This document shows, piece after piece, positions 1-51,206 of a stretch of 64,000 nt of DNA. The translations under genes were made by a program, and so were the position numbers. This stretch comes from Toxorhynchites rutilus septentrionalis (taxonomy: Eukaryota > Arthropoda > Insecta > Diptera > Culicidae). How positions within the stretch are numbered: position 1 is the stretch's first letter; each line of letters begins with the position of its first letter. The stretch is from positions 28,316,981 to 28,380,980 of the forward strand of contig NC_073744.1 in assembly GCF_029784135.1 (NCBI RefSeq). The letters run 5' to 3'. The notes below the pieces were generated by a model, which saw nothing but the letters and a program-made list of their open reading frames with translations, had not been told where the DNA came from and did not search any database.

Positions 1-333
1 CGGTTGGTAACGGTCCAAAGATATGATGAAACAAGCAGGTCCCGGATTTCCTTTAGAATACCAATGGTAGTGGAACCCTCAACAAAATGGTCCAGTCATT
101 GGATAGACGGCCTTTGGATTCAGTTCGTGCCGCACCAGTTCACATTCAACGCCAGTTGCTTCGAATGATAGCAAAATCCGCTGATCCATCCGCTGTGGCA
201 ATGATTTGAGTGCGGGTTTTCTTCTTCGGGTCCTAGTAACTGGTTCGGTGGTACGTCTACAACCCATATTCTTTGGCGATATGCACCAAGCACGCCAAAA
301 CGTGTGAGCCACTTCCAACGCGGGTAAAAAACT
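1..333. other. Unassigned sequence at the window edge
   Basis: A minus-strand open frame runs through 378-79, and a second minus-strand frame overlaps it at 439-257. Neither gives a family I recognise. The base composition is less A+T-rich than the flanks, so an exon or a transposon fragment continuing beyond the window is possible. No splice junction or domain supports calling a gene. Confidence 0.3.
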
Positions 334-1513
334 CGGCCTTATTCTGCGTGGCGTGTGAGGTGAGATGACAATTGTCACTTATGTCACGCGATTCCACCAG
401 GCGTATGCCGTGAGAAATCTCACTTGAATGAACTCTCACTTTATTCCCGCTCTCAAATATACGTGACGATTGTCACATGAACTGGGATTTCTAGGTGACA
501 ATCGTCGACATGTCTTGAGGTGTCGACAGTGCATGAAAACAAATGAAAAAAGGAAGAGGAATAATAAGTGTTTTTTTGGGTCGTATAGAATCGATAGTAA
601 TGGTATTATATGTATCAATAAATTCAATTTATCTTCAATTTTCACAGTACGAAAGACAAATTGCAAGTAGTTTGTTTTTTTTTGTGAAAGCGGTAGTGAG
701 TCTGTTATTCCTCAATTGGACGAATAAGCACACCGAAATTATTTTCATTTCATGAAATCTATTTATTTTCTCTAAAATATATCTATCATATGGGTCTTGT
801 GTTTCATCTATCTATCCGCGAGTCATCGTCACCGAACTGCATATCCATTTCAGAAGCCGTGGTATATGCCCGAGCCGGAGCCAGAGCAACAATTTAACAC
901 TGAGAGTGCAGAGAGCAGCAGCAACTACGACCAAAACAAACAAAAATGCTAAACTTTACAGGATGCCATCAACTGTTTCACCAAATCTAAATCAAATACC
1001 TGCAAATTCGGCAGAATGTCCTGATACACTAACAACAGGCCAGGTTAAATCAGATCTATAGATACGGTACTGACTGCAGCAAAACAAATATCTGACCTCT
1101 CTGAGCGAAATAAATAAAATTCTGGGATGCCAGATGTTTTTTCTCAAATATATGCGATAAAAATCTGAAATATTTGTAAATATGTGCTAATGTCTGACAT
1201 ACTGACCAGCTTCGTTTATCATATGGAATCAATAATGTTTTGTCACTATTTTAAATAGCCTGCAGCAGGAATAAAAGGTTATGATAAAAGTTAAATGTCT
1301 ACAAATTCGTGAACACATGTGCGAATGTGGCATCTCTGATCAGATTTGGCAACCAGCAGAATGAACGCCTTGTCACTTGCTGTTCATCCTCTCACATACA
1401 TCAAATGAACCTCTCACGGCATCCGAAACGACTGTAGGAATAGAGTGAGGAGAGTTGCGTGATGGTGATGTGACAATTGTCATCTCACCTCACACGCCGC
1501 GTAGAATCAGGCC
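334..1513. repeat. 1.2-kb element bounded by long imperfect inverted repeats
   Basis: Positions 334-376 are the imperfect reverse complement of 1468-1513; both arms contain GACAATTGTCA next to a GTGAGGTGAGATG run. The similarity continues inward, with 403-441 against about 1392-1426, sharing ATGCCGTGAGA followed by a TTGAATG-like stretch. The paired arms total roughly 110 bp. The structure is that of a non-autonomous foldback or MITE-like element. I could not define a target-site duplication. A smaller hAT-like element lies inside it. Confidence 0.55.
1122..1338. mobile_element. Small hAT-like element (degenerate)
   Basis: The left end reads CTGGGATGCCAGATG and the right end reads TGGCATCTCTG, giving a terminal inverted repeat near CAGRGATGCCA. 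The flanking octamers ATAAAATT and ATCAGATT agree at 6 of 8 positions, compatible with a worn 8-bp hAT duplication. The interior has repeated AAATATTTGTAAATATG-type motifs and no coding capacity. The same terminal sequence recurs at 21085 and 23300. Confidence 0.4.
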
Positions 1514-2602
1514 GACTGAATGGAAAAATAACAAAAACGACTTGGCCGATCAAGCAAAGCACGAACAATGGAAATCGGTTGCCAAATGGACACACAAATG
1601 AAAATTTTACCTAAAAATGAAATTAATCAGTATATGGCGCATTTTTGGTTTCCGGGCAATTCATTTCTCGGAAATACATTTATTGTAATCATTACTTCTC
1701 ACTCTCTCAACTCACTTCGTTCACAATTGCGAGCCGAGTCCTTCTATTACAAAATTGCTCTCATTTTCATTTCGGCAATCCGAGGACTCTTTGTATGAGA
1801 TTGCGGCTCGATAAATATAATGTATACGCGTTACACAACATTTTACGGAACCAACAAACACTCCAAAACGCGATGTGCATTGAAGGAGTAGTGTTATTTG
1901 TATCGAATAAAAGTGTAGGAAAAAAATAAAATCAGTTTTAAAATGCGACAATCGCTTTGCTTCCTAGTGCTCACCGCTTTAGAGTGTTCACAGATTCCGA
2001 CTTTGCATTCCGCACAATACGCTTCGTTTGCACGTGCCTCAAAAATAAGTGCTGTCGGTTATACATAATTATGGGCTTTGAGGCGCATGCAAACATTTGT
2101 TATTTCTTCTAGAGAATTCTCCCGAATAACTACTGGTAATATTTTTGTTATTTAAAATCCAACCTGTCTTATTCCTCATACACGTTCGATTGGTAGCAGC
2201 TTTCATTTTTTTTAAATATTTCAGAGCAGCTTTTATGAAAGTTTGCCTTGACGGTGTGATTAATATAGTGTTTTTGAATGAAAGTTTGTTGACACATTTT
2301 GCATTCTGTAGGAAACTACTGTCAGGAGGGATTTGGTCGAATATTTCTAGTGATAGTTGTTGAAATGTTAAAATAAATAATGCGTATGCCATGAAGGCTA
2401 TTCAGCTCATACATTTTCTTATTCACGGATGTGCTGGCGACATCCACTTGCAGTATTTGGATTATAATAACATTTTGTCCTACTCATCGGGGTTGTGTAA
2501 ACTTTCCCTCCTGCGGGGATGGGGTCCTATAGATAATATCGAGCTTGTTCTTTCTCCTATGTGTACATAATTGGAAATCTGCTGCCTCTCGTTGGTAGTT
2601 GA
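1514..2602. other. A+T-rich sequence downstream of PRMT1, nothing assignable
   Basis: Short open frames on both strands here show no domain and no consistent splice sites. The part nearest 2602 must contain the PRMT1 3' untranslated region, because the stop codon is at 2603-2605 on the minus strand. I found no canonical AATAAA on the minus strand between 2000 and 2600, so the polyadenylation site is not placed. Confidence 0.4.
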
Positions 2603-4089
<1,487 letters not shown>

Positions 4090-4560
4090 ATCCGAATAAT
4101 ATAGGTCCTCTTCAAAGTGGAAGCTTGTTTCGACTCGAATTCAACCTTTTCGCTCGCCTTGCGTTCTCGGGGGAAAACAAGTTTGACCACTGGGACAATG
4201 GGATACGCGTCTGGAAGAGCGATTCCGAACCGACCAGGAACTTTCCGATTGTAATCTTCGACGATCGATCTTTGCTTCCACTGGTTTTGTTCTGTCGTGT
4301 ATGTTTCACGCTTGTTAGATTTTTTTCTTCCCTGCAATATTCTCGTCGATGATTGCAAACCAAGCACACTTGGGGCCCTTCTTTGCAACGCCGAATCAGA
4401 AGTACAAAACGGCCGGGACGAATGACAGCTGCGGACGCGTGAGTGGCTGTCACTTCGCAACTCGGTGTCTTCGGTGGGTTCCGGGAAAGTGTTTATTGCA
4501 GATTGGGCGCAAAATTATATTGCTAGAGGTGTAGCGATTTGATCATTGAATTGGCAAGGA
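4090..4560 (-). promoter_or_regulatory. Presumed PRMT1 5' leader and promoter region
   Basis: The first PRMT1 exon ends at 4087 with its start codon touching the splice donor, so the sequence upstream on the minus strand must hold the 5' untranslated region and promoter. It is more G+C-rich than its surroundings and has no PRMT1-frame coding. No TATA box or initiator could be placed with confidence. Confidence 0.4.
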
Positions 4561-4633
4561 TGGCGTTATATGAAAAACGTATGGTATGAAGCGAAAAGGG
4601 TCGCTTGAAGCAGGAAAATTTGAACACAGAACA

Positions 4634-5597
4634 CCTAGCAAACATTAAATCGTATAATTTTGCACGTGCCAAGTCTTACAAGAAATCCGAATAAATCATA
4701 ACCGCATATAATATCAATCAAAGTATGTGTCGTGTATATTTGAAATCGCATAAAATGTAAAAACTCGATTTTATATACCATTATCAAATTAAGTCGCAAT
4801 TCGGTATAATAAATATCAATTTTATGATGTACATTGTTGTAAAATATATTTAATCCGCATCATATGCGTATATTACGCTGATGCATTTTGTGTGTCATAT
4901 AAGCGTATAATTTAAATCGATTCAGTACTGTAGTAAATCGTGTTGCATGCTGATAAAAATCATGAAACAGTAAATCATATTAGATCCTAATAAAAAACAT
5001 ATTACATCATATTGAAATGTCAATGAAATGCTAATGCAATCGAATGTTTTAACCGCTGTTGAATTAAATTTCAGATAGTCGCGCGAGATAGCTGGTGGAT
5101 GATAATCCAGACGACCGGAGCTCGAACCCACATCGGAGCAGTTTTCACCAAACATCAATCTGTGCCATTTTAAACATTCATATTCCTCTCCCAACACAAG
5201 TCAATCAAACAATTATTATTTCTACAAACATAAATACTCATATATGAAAATGGCGATTCGTGAGGCTATAATAAACATTTCACGGAAATATTTTGCGCCA
5301 TTTGTTTTTTTTCTATGTCTGTAATAAATCGTATATGAGTATGGCAAAAGTAGTATTTGGTGCTTTGACAATTCATGAATATATTCATATTAGATCGCAA
5401 TTCAATTTCAACATAATCGCTGTTATAGCCGGTCAAAGTTGCATATTCATCCAAACAAATTCGGTAAGCATTTGCCATGTATGTATATGGCCTCCACTTT
5501 TGCGTGCATATGCCAGTTAGGCGCATTATATGTCAACAAAATTTTATGGCATATGATGTTATATATACGCTTGTTATGCGATTTAATGTTTGCTGGG
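4634..5597. mobile_element. MITE with CCYAGCAAACATTAAATCG termini
   Basis: The left end at 4634 and the reverse complement of the right end at 5597 agree over about 24 bp: CCTAGCAAACATTAAATCG against CCCAGCAAACATTAAATCG, then RTATAA or GCATAA. The interior is A+T-rich, filled with short repeats such as AATCATATTA and CGTATAA in both orientations, and without coding capacity. A small stretch near 5085-5160 is less A+T-rich. The duplication could only be a CA dinucleotide, so the superfamily is unassigned. Confidence 0.55.
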
Positions 5598-7993
5598 CAT
5601 GTAGGAAAAAATTAAAAATTTTGAATGCTTATATCTCGAGTATTTCTTAAGAGATCACAAAAATGTTTGCATCAATTGGAAAAGAGGAAATTTTCGACGC
5701 ATCAATTTAAGATAAACAATTGAATAATTGTAAAATAACAAGCATTATCTAAACGTACCAAGTCCCACATTTTGATTGGTCCGATTTGTGTTGCTCAAAT
5801 CGATCAAAAGGAGCAGCCAGAGTGCGGAAAAAAATTGAATACAAGTGAAACATTGCGTCATAATCCCCACTCAATGAAACATATGAGGTGGAGCAGTAGG
5901 CAGAGTATATTTGGATTGGTGTCGTTATTATTTGCATTGAATATGAAATGTATGTATATGGAAACAATGTTTAATTAACTAAATATCACACTACGCTCAC
6001 AAGCTCTACCATCTGCTCCACCTATAATTCCCCACCCTTCGTGATTCTCATGACAGTCAGTATACATATATTTCGCTGCATCGCTGCAAAACGATCACTT
6101 CGCATTGGTTTGTGTGTGTTTGTTGTGTGGAATGTGTTTCCCCAACACAGACTACAAAACCGAGGAGCCTGGGAAAATCGTCATTACAGATACTAGAAGC
6201 GAATGAACTTTCAAGTTCAAATCCTCTATAGTAAAGTATAAAAACTGAATTTATTGAAAATATTGACTATTTTTTTATCAGAATGTATTTTTGCACTTCC
6301 GAATGTAACACAGGCTACCAAAGCGGGTACGAACACAACGCTTTGGCTCGGTTTTCGGAGACAAAGGAATGGAATGCTTTAGAGTTTCCATGAGCAAAAG
6401 AAAAGAAGAAGAAGAATATCGGTTATTCAAGACAGCATTGAAAGATATGCCTTCATATCTTCACATCACTGAGCTTCTACTTATACCGTTTGGAAAAATG
6501 TTGCAGCGAAAACTTCGATTAATTCAACAATACATGTTCAACGTGCATGTCAGAACCAAAACTGTGTGCCTGTAGTTTTTTTTTGTGTAAATACTTGTGT
6601 CGCCTAGTTGCAAAATCGGCCATCTCCAAAAATAATTTTTTTACAGGAAAGACGACAGGCGCAAATGGAGGGGGATGGTTATTAAATTATTTATTTTGGA
6701 TTTGGCCGCTTTTGCAACTCATTTTAGAGTTAGAATAGAAATATCGTTATAACTCGCTGTGTATATTATTATATACACAACTATTGAGTTTTTCCGGATG
6801 CAAATGAATGGAATTTCTTGAATAAGTGATTTTTGATTTTGGAAAAAAAATATATTCTGAATTTTTATTGAGGAACTCAAACATCAAGACGAAAACAATT
6901 GACTAGAGTAATTTGAGAAGCAAAAAGATTTAGAAACAGTTTCTAATAGATTCCAACACTAATAAACATCGTGGAACTCATACTCTTAAGGCATTACCGT
7001 CTTCGACGGGCTCACAAATTTCTCCCTGATGTTCTACTTCGTCTCTCTCTCCTTCTCTGCTTCCATCTCCTTCAGTAGTTAATGCCAAGAAGTTCACAAC
7101 ACACTTTCTCCCTCATATCTCCGTTCTGTAGAAAAACCGTATTATGCTTGTTATAAACATATTTTTGAAGGGGCGAATTTTAAGTGCCATTGTACAGAGG
7201 TTTGAGGAACGTATTGCTGACACTATTCCAATCCGGATTAATGTAGTCTATTCCCGGCTTGAACACCGTTCCATTTCTCGAGAGAATGCAGTTGAACTAT
7301 GGAGGCTGAACGAGGTTCTCTATGTTTCTCAATTTCTTGTCAATTTGGGCAAACACACGATCTGGATAAAAGAATGCCCGGGAAGGGGGCAAACGACCTC
7401 CACCTTTTTCGGTTGATTCGGTGCGCACCGGGTCATCCAGTATTATAGCATGAACATCATCGTAGTATTTTTATTTTGGCCTTCACAGCCGTCATCTGAG
7501 GACATGGAATAATGCTGAAGCAATTTCATTGAAACTCTTCGAGTATTCGTGCTCTCCCCAAGTGTAAAAGAATACATTATGTTTTGCCAATGAGTTATTA
7601 CCTGAGACATGAACAATCGTTAAATTATATAGGTGACCCAAACCAATGTTAAATCTTGTGTTGAAAATTATTCTGAAATACTCTGAAATTTGGATAGTCG
7701 CCTGACAACATATTTGAGGAGTTGGCCGGTTTTGCAACTAGACGACACACTTACAATAACAACAGTTCATCATGAATGTTGTTATGAAGTTCATCAAATA
7801 AAGCGAATTTGCAGTTCGAGAAGAAGGTACACCTGTGAAATGCAATAACTTCAGAGGGAAATACAAAATACGATGATCGTTTGATAATTCTTCCGTTCAT
7901 TTATTTTGGAAGTTCACGATAAATGAATGAAATTACCAAAGCATCATGGTATACGTAAAGGATAACCGACTGTCAAACTAATTCATAAGGTTT
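5598..7993. other. Intergenic repeats between PRMT1 and AdSS
   Basis: No gene is supported. From 5600 to 5740 the sequence is the inverted counterpart of 39665-39835, sharing the GCATGTAGGAAAAAAT and TTGCATCAATTGG region. From about 6120 to 6590 lies a copy of the dispersed repeat also at 19500-20490, recognised by CCCCAACACAGACT and AAAGCGGGTAC. 6600-7990 is A+T-rich with short random frames and nothing I can assign. Confidence 0.45.
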
Positions 7994-8003
7994 ATTTGCA
8001 GCG

Positions 8004-8235
8004 AATGAGTGCTCCCGTGGCGTCAAGCTTGACATGCCGGGGGTTCGGGTTCAATTCCCGTTCTGTTCGGGGGAATTTTTCGTCAGTCAAAATTACCTCC
8101 GTCTTGCATTGTTGTCACGCGTATCCTAGAGCACGCTACTCAGAAGCCATTCAAGGTGTTATTTGGCATAGAAATCTCAACTGAGTACTAATGAAAATGA
8201 CGCAAGTAACGTTCGTGCCATTTAAGAAAAAGGAG
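8004..8235 (+). mobile_element. tRNA-derived SINE with perfect 10-bp target duplication
   Basis: The element is flanked by exact copies of ATTTGCAGCG (7994-8003 and 8236-8245). Its 5' part has an RNA polymerase III B box, GGTTCAATTCC, at 8048-8058 and a weaker A-box-like TGGCGTCAAGC near 8018. The body contains TTATTTGGCATAGAAATC and TGACGCAAGTAA, and the 3' tail is A-rich (AAGAAAAAGGAG). This is the layout of mosquito tRNA-related SINEs such as those described in Aedes. The intact duplication suggests a fairly recent insertion. Confidence 0.8.
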
Positions 8236-8245
8236 ATTTGCAGCG

Positions 8246-10100
8246 CGAAACGTACCGTTCAGAATCATATTTCAGACAGCATCATAATTCAGACACTTTG
8301 ATCTAATATCTTGAATTGCTTAATGCACTGAATTAATATCACAATTGGTTCTTTTGAGTAATTCATTAGTTTCACTATCATTTCATATGAGAACTACATT
8401 TAAATTATAACATAATCGGCAAAAATCTATCAACACTACTCACTATAGTTTGTGTTTGACGTTTGCTTAGCGTGAGCACGTAAAATTTACCCGCTCATAA
8501 ATATTCAAATTTCTCCCGCGTTTCATCAGTTCTCATCATCGTTAACAGTTCACTGTGATTGCTTGGTAAGTGTTTCGCAGTTGATTATAAAATATTGTTG
8601 CCGCTGGGTGCACTGTTCCAAGTATGCGTTCCAAATGGTCACCCTAACTCAACTTGACGTCAAATGTCATCGACGAACGCACGGGGTGAGAGCTGTCAGC
8701 GAAAAGAAGAAAAAGAGAAAAACTACTTCCGCCAACGAACGCGAAAAACCGTACACGTTCAAACGTGAAAAGGTGACTGCTAAAGGATATTTTTCGTAGA
8801 TTTAAAGTTAGACTTTTAGAAACATAAGATTTGTTTATTCAGTATAACACATCAGTGTATTTGTTTAACTAGAATAAGCGTTGAATTTCTTCACCTAAAA
8901 TTCATGTACGTGAGAACACCGAATGTGTAAGTCATTTTATAAATGTCACCACGGAAGCCATATTTGATTAAATATATTTTGCAGTTTAAAGCTGCGCTAA
9001 ACCAAGAATAACTGTGTTTATTGCTGCTAAGAACCCGGTGTCCGAAACAGAAATCGTCGTTTTTTTAGCCCCAACAAATATAATGAAGTGTAATGTAATT
9101 TTTGGTTCAAACAATTACAGAATAAAGTGTCCGAAATTTGAATTCGATCTGTCCGGAATTTGATTTAGTGTCCGAAGTTTGATTCTTATTCGCTTCATTT
9201 GAAAAGCATTTTATACGATGATTTATTCATGTTCTCAATCAAATAGGTACCAAAGCAGAAAGCTGAAAAGCATATTGAACTAATTTATTGAGAATATCAA
9301 CCAAATGATACCTGTGCATAAAGCTTAGATCTGTTTTCTGCATCATATGCCTTAAGCGTCCGAAATATGATTCAGAACGGTAATCCATCACAAGCATGAA
9401 TTCTTGCGTAACTTTTGAAAAGGTCCAATGTAACATTTTCGTCAACTTGAGAAAAATGAAGTTGAAGACCCGAACATTATTCCGCGAATTGTCTTAAAAG
9501 GTATCGATCATTATCACTACTTTTACCACTAGCAGTCAATAATAACTCTGAAAAACCAATCGTAACAGTTGTTCCGTGATTTGAGCTTAAATTTGAAGCC
9601 TCGGAGCGAAAAATGTTACGTTGGACGTTTTGACTGCCCCTGTTTGCACATTGGACATATTACGTTTCACGATAAGAATTTGAAACTAACTACTGAAGAA
9701 CAATCGAAACATCAGCATTTCATTCTAAAGACAGATTATTATTGTCATCACTCGTTGAATTGCACTGACATAGATAACAACACCTGAAAGAAACAAAAAC
9801 TCAAAACGACCGAAGTACGACTTCGTGTTGTTTTGATTGCTTTGTTACTTCGGACGTTTCGAGCGTCGGAGGAAAGAGGCGTCTGAAGTAACAGCCGAGT
9901 GCTTAAAATCCGAATCTGTACATTGGATATTTTTTGCATCGGCGATTAAAAGATGAAGAAGATAGATACGTGAACGATTGTTTTTGTAATGCATTCAATG
10001 ATTGAAAACTAATAGCGTGCATCCATTAACTCGATTTGTTTACATTTGTTACATAGGACCTTTTCAAAAGTTACGCGAGAATTGACTGATAATCGAACAA
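8246..10100. other. Intergenic region with an orphan 5'-exon-like patch
   Basis: Around 8440-8800 the base composition shifts away from A+T. A plausible donor (TTGGTAAGTGTTT near 8562) is followed by a 78-codon frame at 8563-8799 whose C-terminal half is lysine-rich. I cannot identify it; it could be the first exon of an unannotated transcript or chance. From 8990 to 9200, and again near 9350, GTCCGAAATTTG-type motifs repeat; a relative of this repeat is at 63690-63880. Nothing else is assignable. Confidence 0.3.
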
Positions 10101-10604
10101 GCAATTTGGTGTCATCCCGGCTTACGCTACAGGAAAAACATCGATGCTGGCAGTGTTGACAGTTGGCGAGCCCGTTGTCGCCCCCGTAATCCCCCGTGGA
10201 GTTCTTCGTTGCATGCGCGCGTGCTTTTCAATTCTTTCATAATTTTTGCTCGGTGCTGTGTGCCGTTCTTAGATGTCAGTCTGATTTCCTCGCTTTTCGC
10301 GGTGTGACTCGTGGTTCGGGGCCCTTTGAAAAAGCGTAAGCAGCTGTTTCCCCCCCGTGATTATTGTGATTGTGTAAGTCCTTCGAGGCTATATTTCAAA
10401 GGGCAGTCAGCGGTGATAATTAAATGCTAGTGTTACTTCCGGTGTTACAGTTCTTGAGTGTAATTTTAGTTTAGTTCCTCTGATTTTCTATTGCGTTTGA
10501 ACTCGGGCTTCCGTGTGCTCGACGTGTTCTGAATAGTCAGTGTGAAAATCGATTGATTTGCTGAGCGATTTTTTATCTTCCGGACACAATCATACTGGAG
10601 AAAA
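10101..10604 (+). promoter_or_regulatory. Presumed AdSS promoter and 5' untranslated region
   Basis: Immediately upstream of the AdSS start codon the sequence becomes markedly more G+C-rich than the surrounding DNA, with CCCCCGTAATCCCCCG near 10184 and GCATGCGCGCGTGC near 10213. There is no obvious TATA box. The transcription start could not be fixed from sequence alone. Confidence 0.4.
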
Positions 10605-48853
<38,249 letters not shown>

Positions 48854-51198
48854 TACTGAGAAGAGATGACATGATAATGATGTATGTGTCTTTTTTGTTA
48901 CAATACGCTTTGTGGTAATTCTGGGGATTTATTAGCAGACGGGACAGAGTTGAGTTGTATTACTTGAGAGCCGGAATAATCCTAGCCGCTACATATGGAA
49001 GTAGCGTAGCCATAGATGATCTTATACACTAGTGTTAATTATTACAAAGGAAGCGAACTTTTGAACACCAAATTCTAATGGAACACAATATCAGCTTTCG
49101 AAACAATTAAACAGGTCAGATGCCGGTTTTAAAAATATCCCCCTCAATTATGTGTAGTATAATAATTGTACATTTTTTGAAACTTACATTAACTTTTCTC
49201 GATGATACGACCTAAATCGTTACTACTGTTGTGTTGATGGTAACAGCGCAAGCTGTTATTATGATTGGACAAATACTTAATTAACTGTACAGTACAGTGT
49301 TATCGCACAAATGAAATAAAAAATAGCCTAGTATTGAGGCCCTGAGGTAAATATAATCGACCGAGAACAGAATGTTAAGAATTACTATTTAGCTAGGTTG
49401 TATATTGATGAAAAACAGAACTGTACACATATTCAAAATGCTATTAAGCCGCTCTTTGTTTGCAAGCTGACAACAGATGATAATACACATACTGAAAAAA
49501 TCTTGGTTTTCCACGGTTGACGAATGGAATGTCGTGCTTGGAAGTATCTTGGACAAATGAAAGCATTTGTCGTTTTTTGTTATTACCAGGCAAAAAAAAA
49601 CCAGCTAGTGAAATTTTTGTTCTACTATTCATCATTTCAAGATAATGCAAGTCGAGCGTGCTTTATGTTGATGCGTATTGTAAAATAAACTAGGTTAATT
49701 AGTTTAAGATTCTATTTCTATATCTAGGTGCAATATCACATTCTTTGCCCTATATGGTATTACACTGAAACATTTTTCCTACCCGATTGACGCGTAAAAA
49801 TCACGTAAAATAGTCGTGTAAAAACAGAATCCAGCGTACTTCACCCTGTGGAATTATTAGTATAGTATTACTTTCGCTGTTTTTGAGAGTACTTAGATTA
49901 AATTTCGATGCTCGTTGTACTGTTGGGTCTAATATAGATTCGTATATAGTATGTCATTATTCGGAAGAATCCTTGTTTTCCAATTCGTTAATTCGCAGTA
50001 GCTTCGCGGATCCATTAATTGAATGCTGGTTGATAGTTAATTACTTTTGTTTAAGCTGGTTCTTTCAACGCAGTTTGGGTCGTCTGTTGAGGAATCGCTG
50101 GGGGAACTACAAACAATTACTCGCGACGCGGAACACAACAAAATGGTGGACACAATGGTAGAAAGGCACGATTACAATTACAATATTCACTGTATAATGG
50201 CGGAAAACAAGATTCACTACGATAACCTATTAATCGAAGAACAACAAAATACCGCGGTTTGGATGGCCACACAATTTACACTTTAAGGAAGGAAGGAAGG
50301 TATTGAATTAGAGAGACTTTAAACTCTGAGAGTTCATTCGTCTCTTTACACTTTAAAAATAAATTGATTTTTATATATGTAATTTTTGTTTTATTACAAT
50401 TTTTCTGCATTTTTTGAATGGCTTGAGTTCACCGGTTTTGTTGCGGACGTTCGCTGCGTTGGTGCACTTCCGGTACTCCTTCGATGGCTGGAACAGGCGG
50501 TGACGGGAACGGGACGGCTTCGTAGCACGTAGCACGGCCGGATGTGAGGATGGCCGGTGTCTCTTATCTGTCAGAGAGTCAATTATGCTAGTTCGTTCGC
50601 ACTTATCAGTTCGCGAACACTCACGGTAAATATTCTACCGAAACCACTGGAATTCAATTGTGAACTAGCCTTTTTACGTGGCTAGTTCACAAACGGAGGA
50701 CGTAAACCCTTTTATATTTAGGGATAACTTTTAGTTAAATTTTGCAGTAATAGCAACTGCGTCCGTCCGTGAACAGATCTTCGCAAAGATTCCCCGAATT
50801 TTTTCCTCTCAACGCCTTTTCTTCTTCTTTTCAAATTCCGTCCAACCATTGAATCTCCCGACCCTATTCAGGTTCCCTGATATTTTTCCATTAAGGGTCG
50901 TTTCCAATTCGCCCCAGCCATCCCTCTGTTGCGACGACGAGAGACAAGATGACAACTCCGACAAACACACACAACCTAAACCTATTTGTTTAGGTTGGTG
51001 TCACGACTAATAACAAAACATGTAAGGTAGCATGCTATACCTTGGACAACTAAGCCTAACACTTGCTTTCCGCATATATGAATAAATAAATGAAAAATCT
51101 TCGAATAAGCAAAACAAGCAATTGTATATGAATATAATAAATATCTATGAATGTATAAATAAATAAATAAATAACTAAATAAATAAACATCTTTCTTC
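48854..51198. other. Region downstream of AdSS
   Basis: 48854 to about 49340 is the likely AdSS 3' untranslated region. A frame at 50047-50286 has an acceptor-like TTTCAACGCAG before it but no recognised domain. At 50314-50352, AGAGAGACTTTAAACTC and TTCATTCGTCTCT form a small inverted motif that recurs at 57001-57038. 50440-50700 is G+C-richer and resembles transposon sequence (TAGCCTTTTTACGTGGCTAG hairpin at 50668), family unknown. Confidence 0.35.
49315..49320 (+). terminator. Candidate AdSS polyadenylation signal
   Basis: AATAAA occurs about 460 bases after the AdSS stop codon, in an A+T-rich 3' flank. It is the first clear canonical hexamer downstream on the plus strand that I noticed. 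No downstream GU-rich element was evaluated. Confidence 0.45.
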
Positions 51199-51206
51199 CC
51201 TACTAC

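Noticed and set aside
8004..8100. Possible tRNA gene (B box present)
   Set aside because: No complete cloverleaf; A-rich tail and a 10-bp target duplication identify a SINE.
49883..50286. Possible gene downstream of AdSS
   Set aside because: An acceptor-like site precedes the frame, but no upstream exon, domain or conserved motif could be found.
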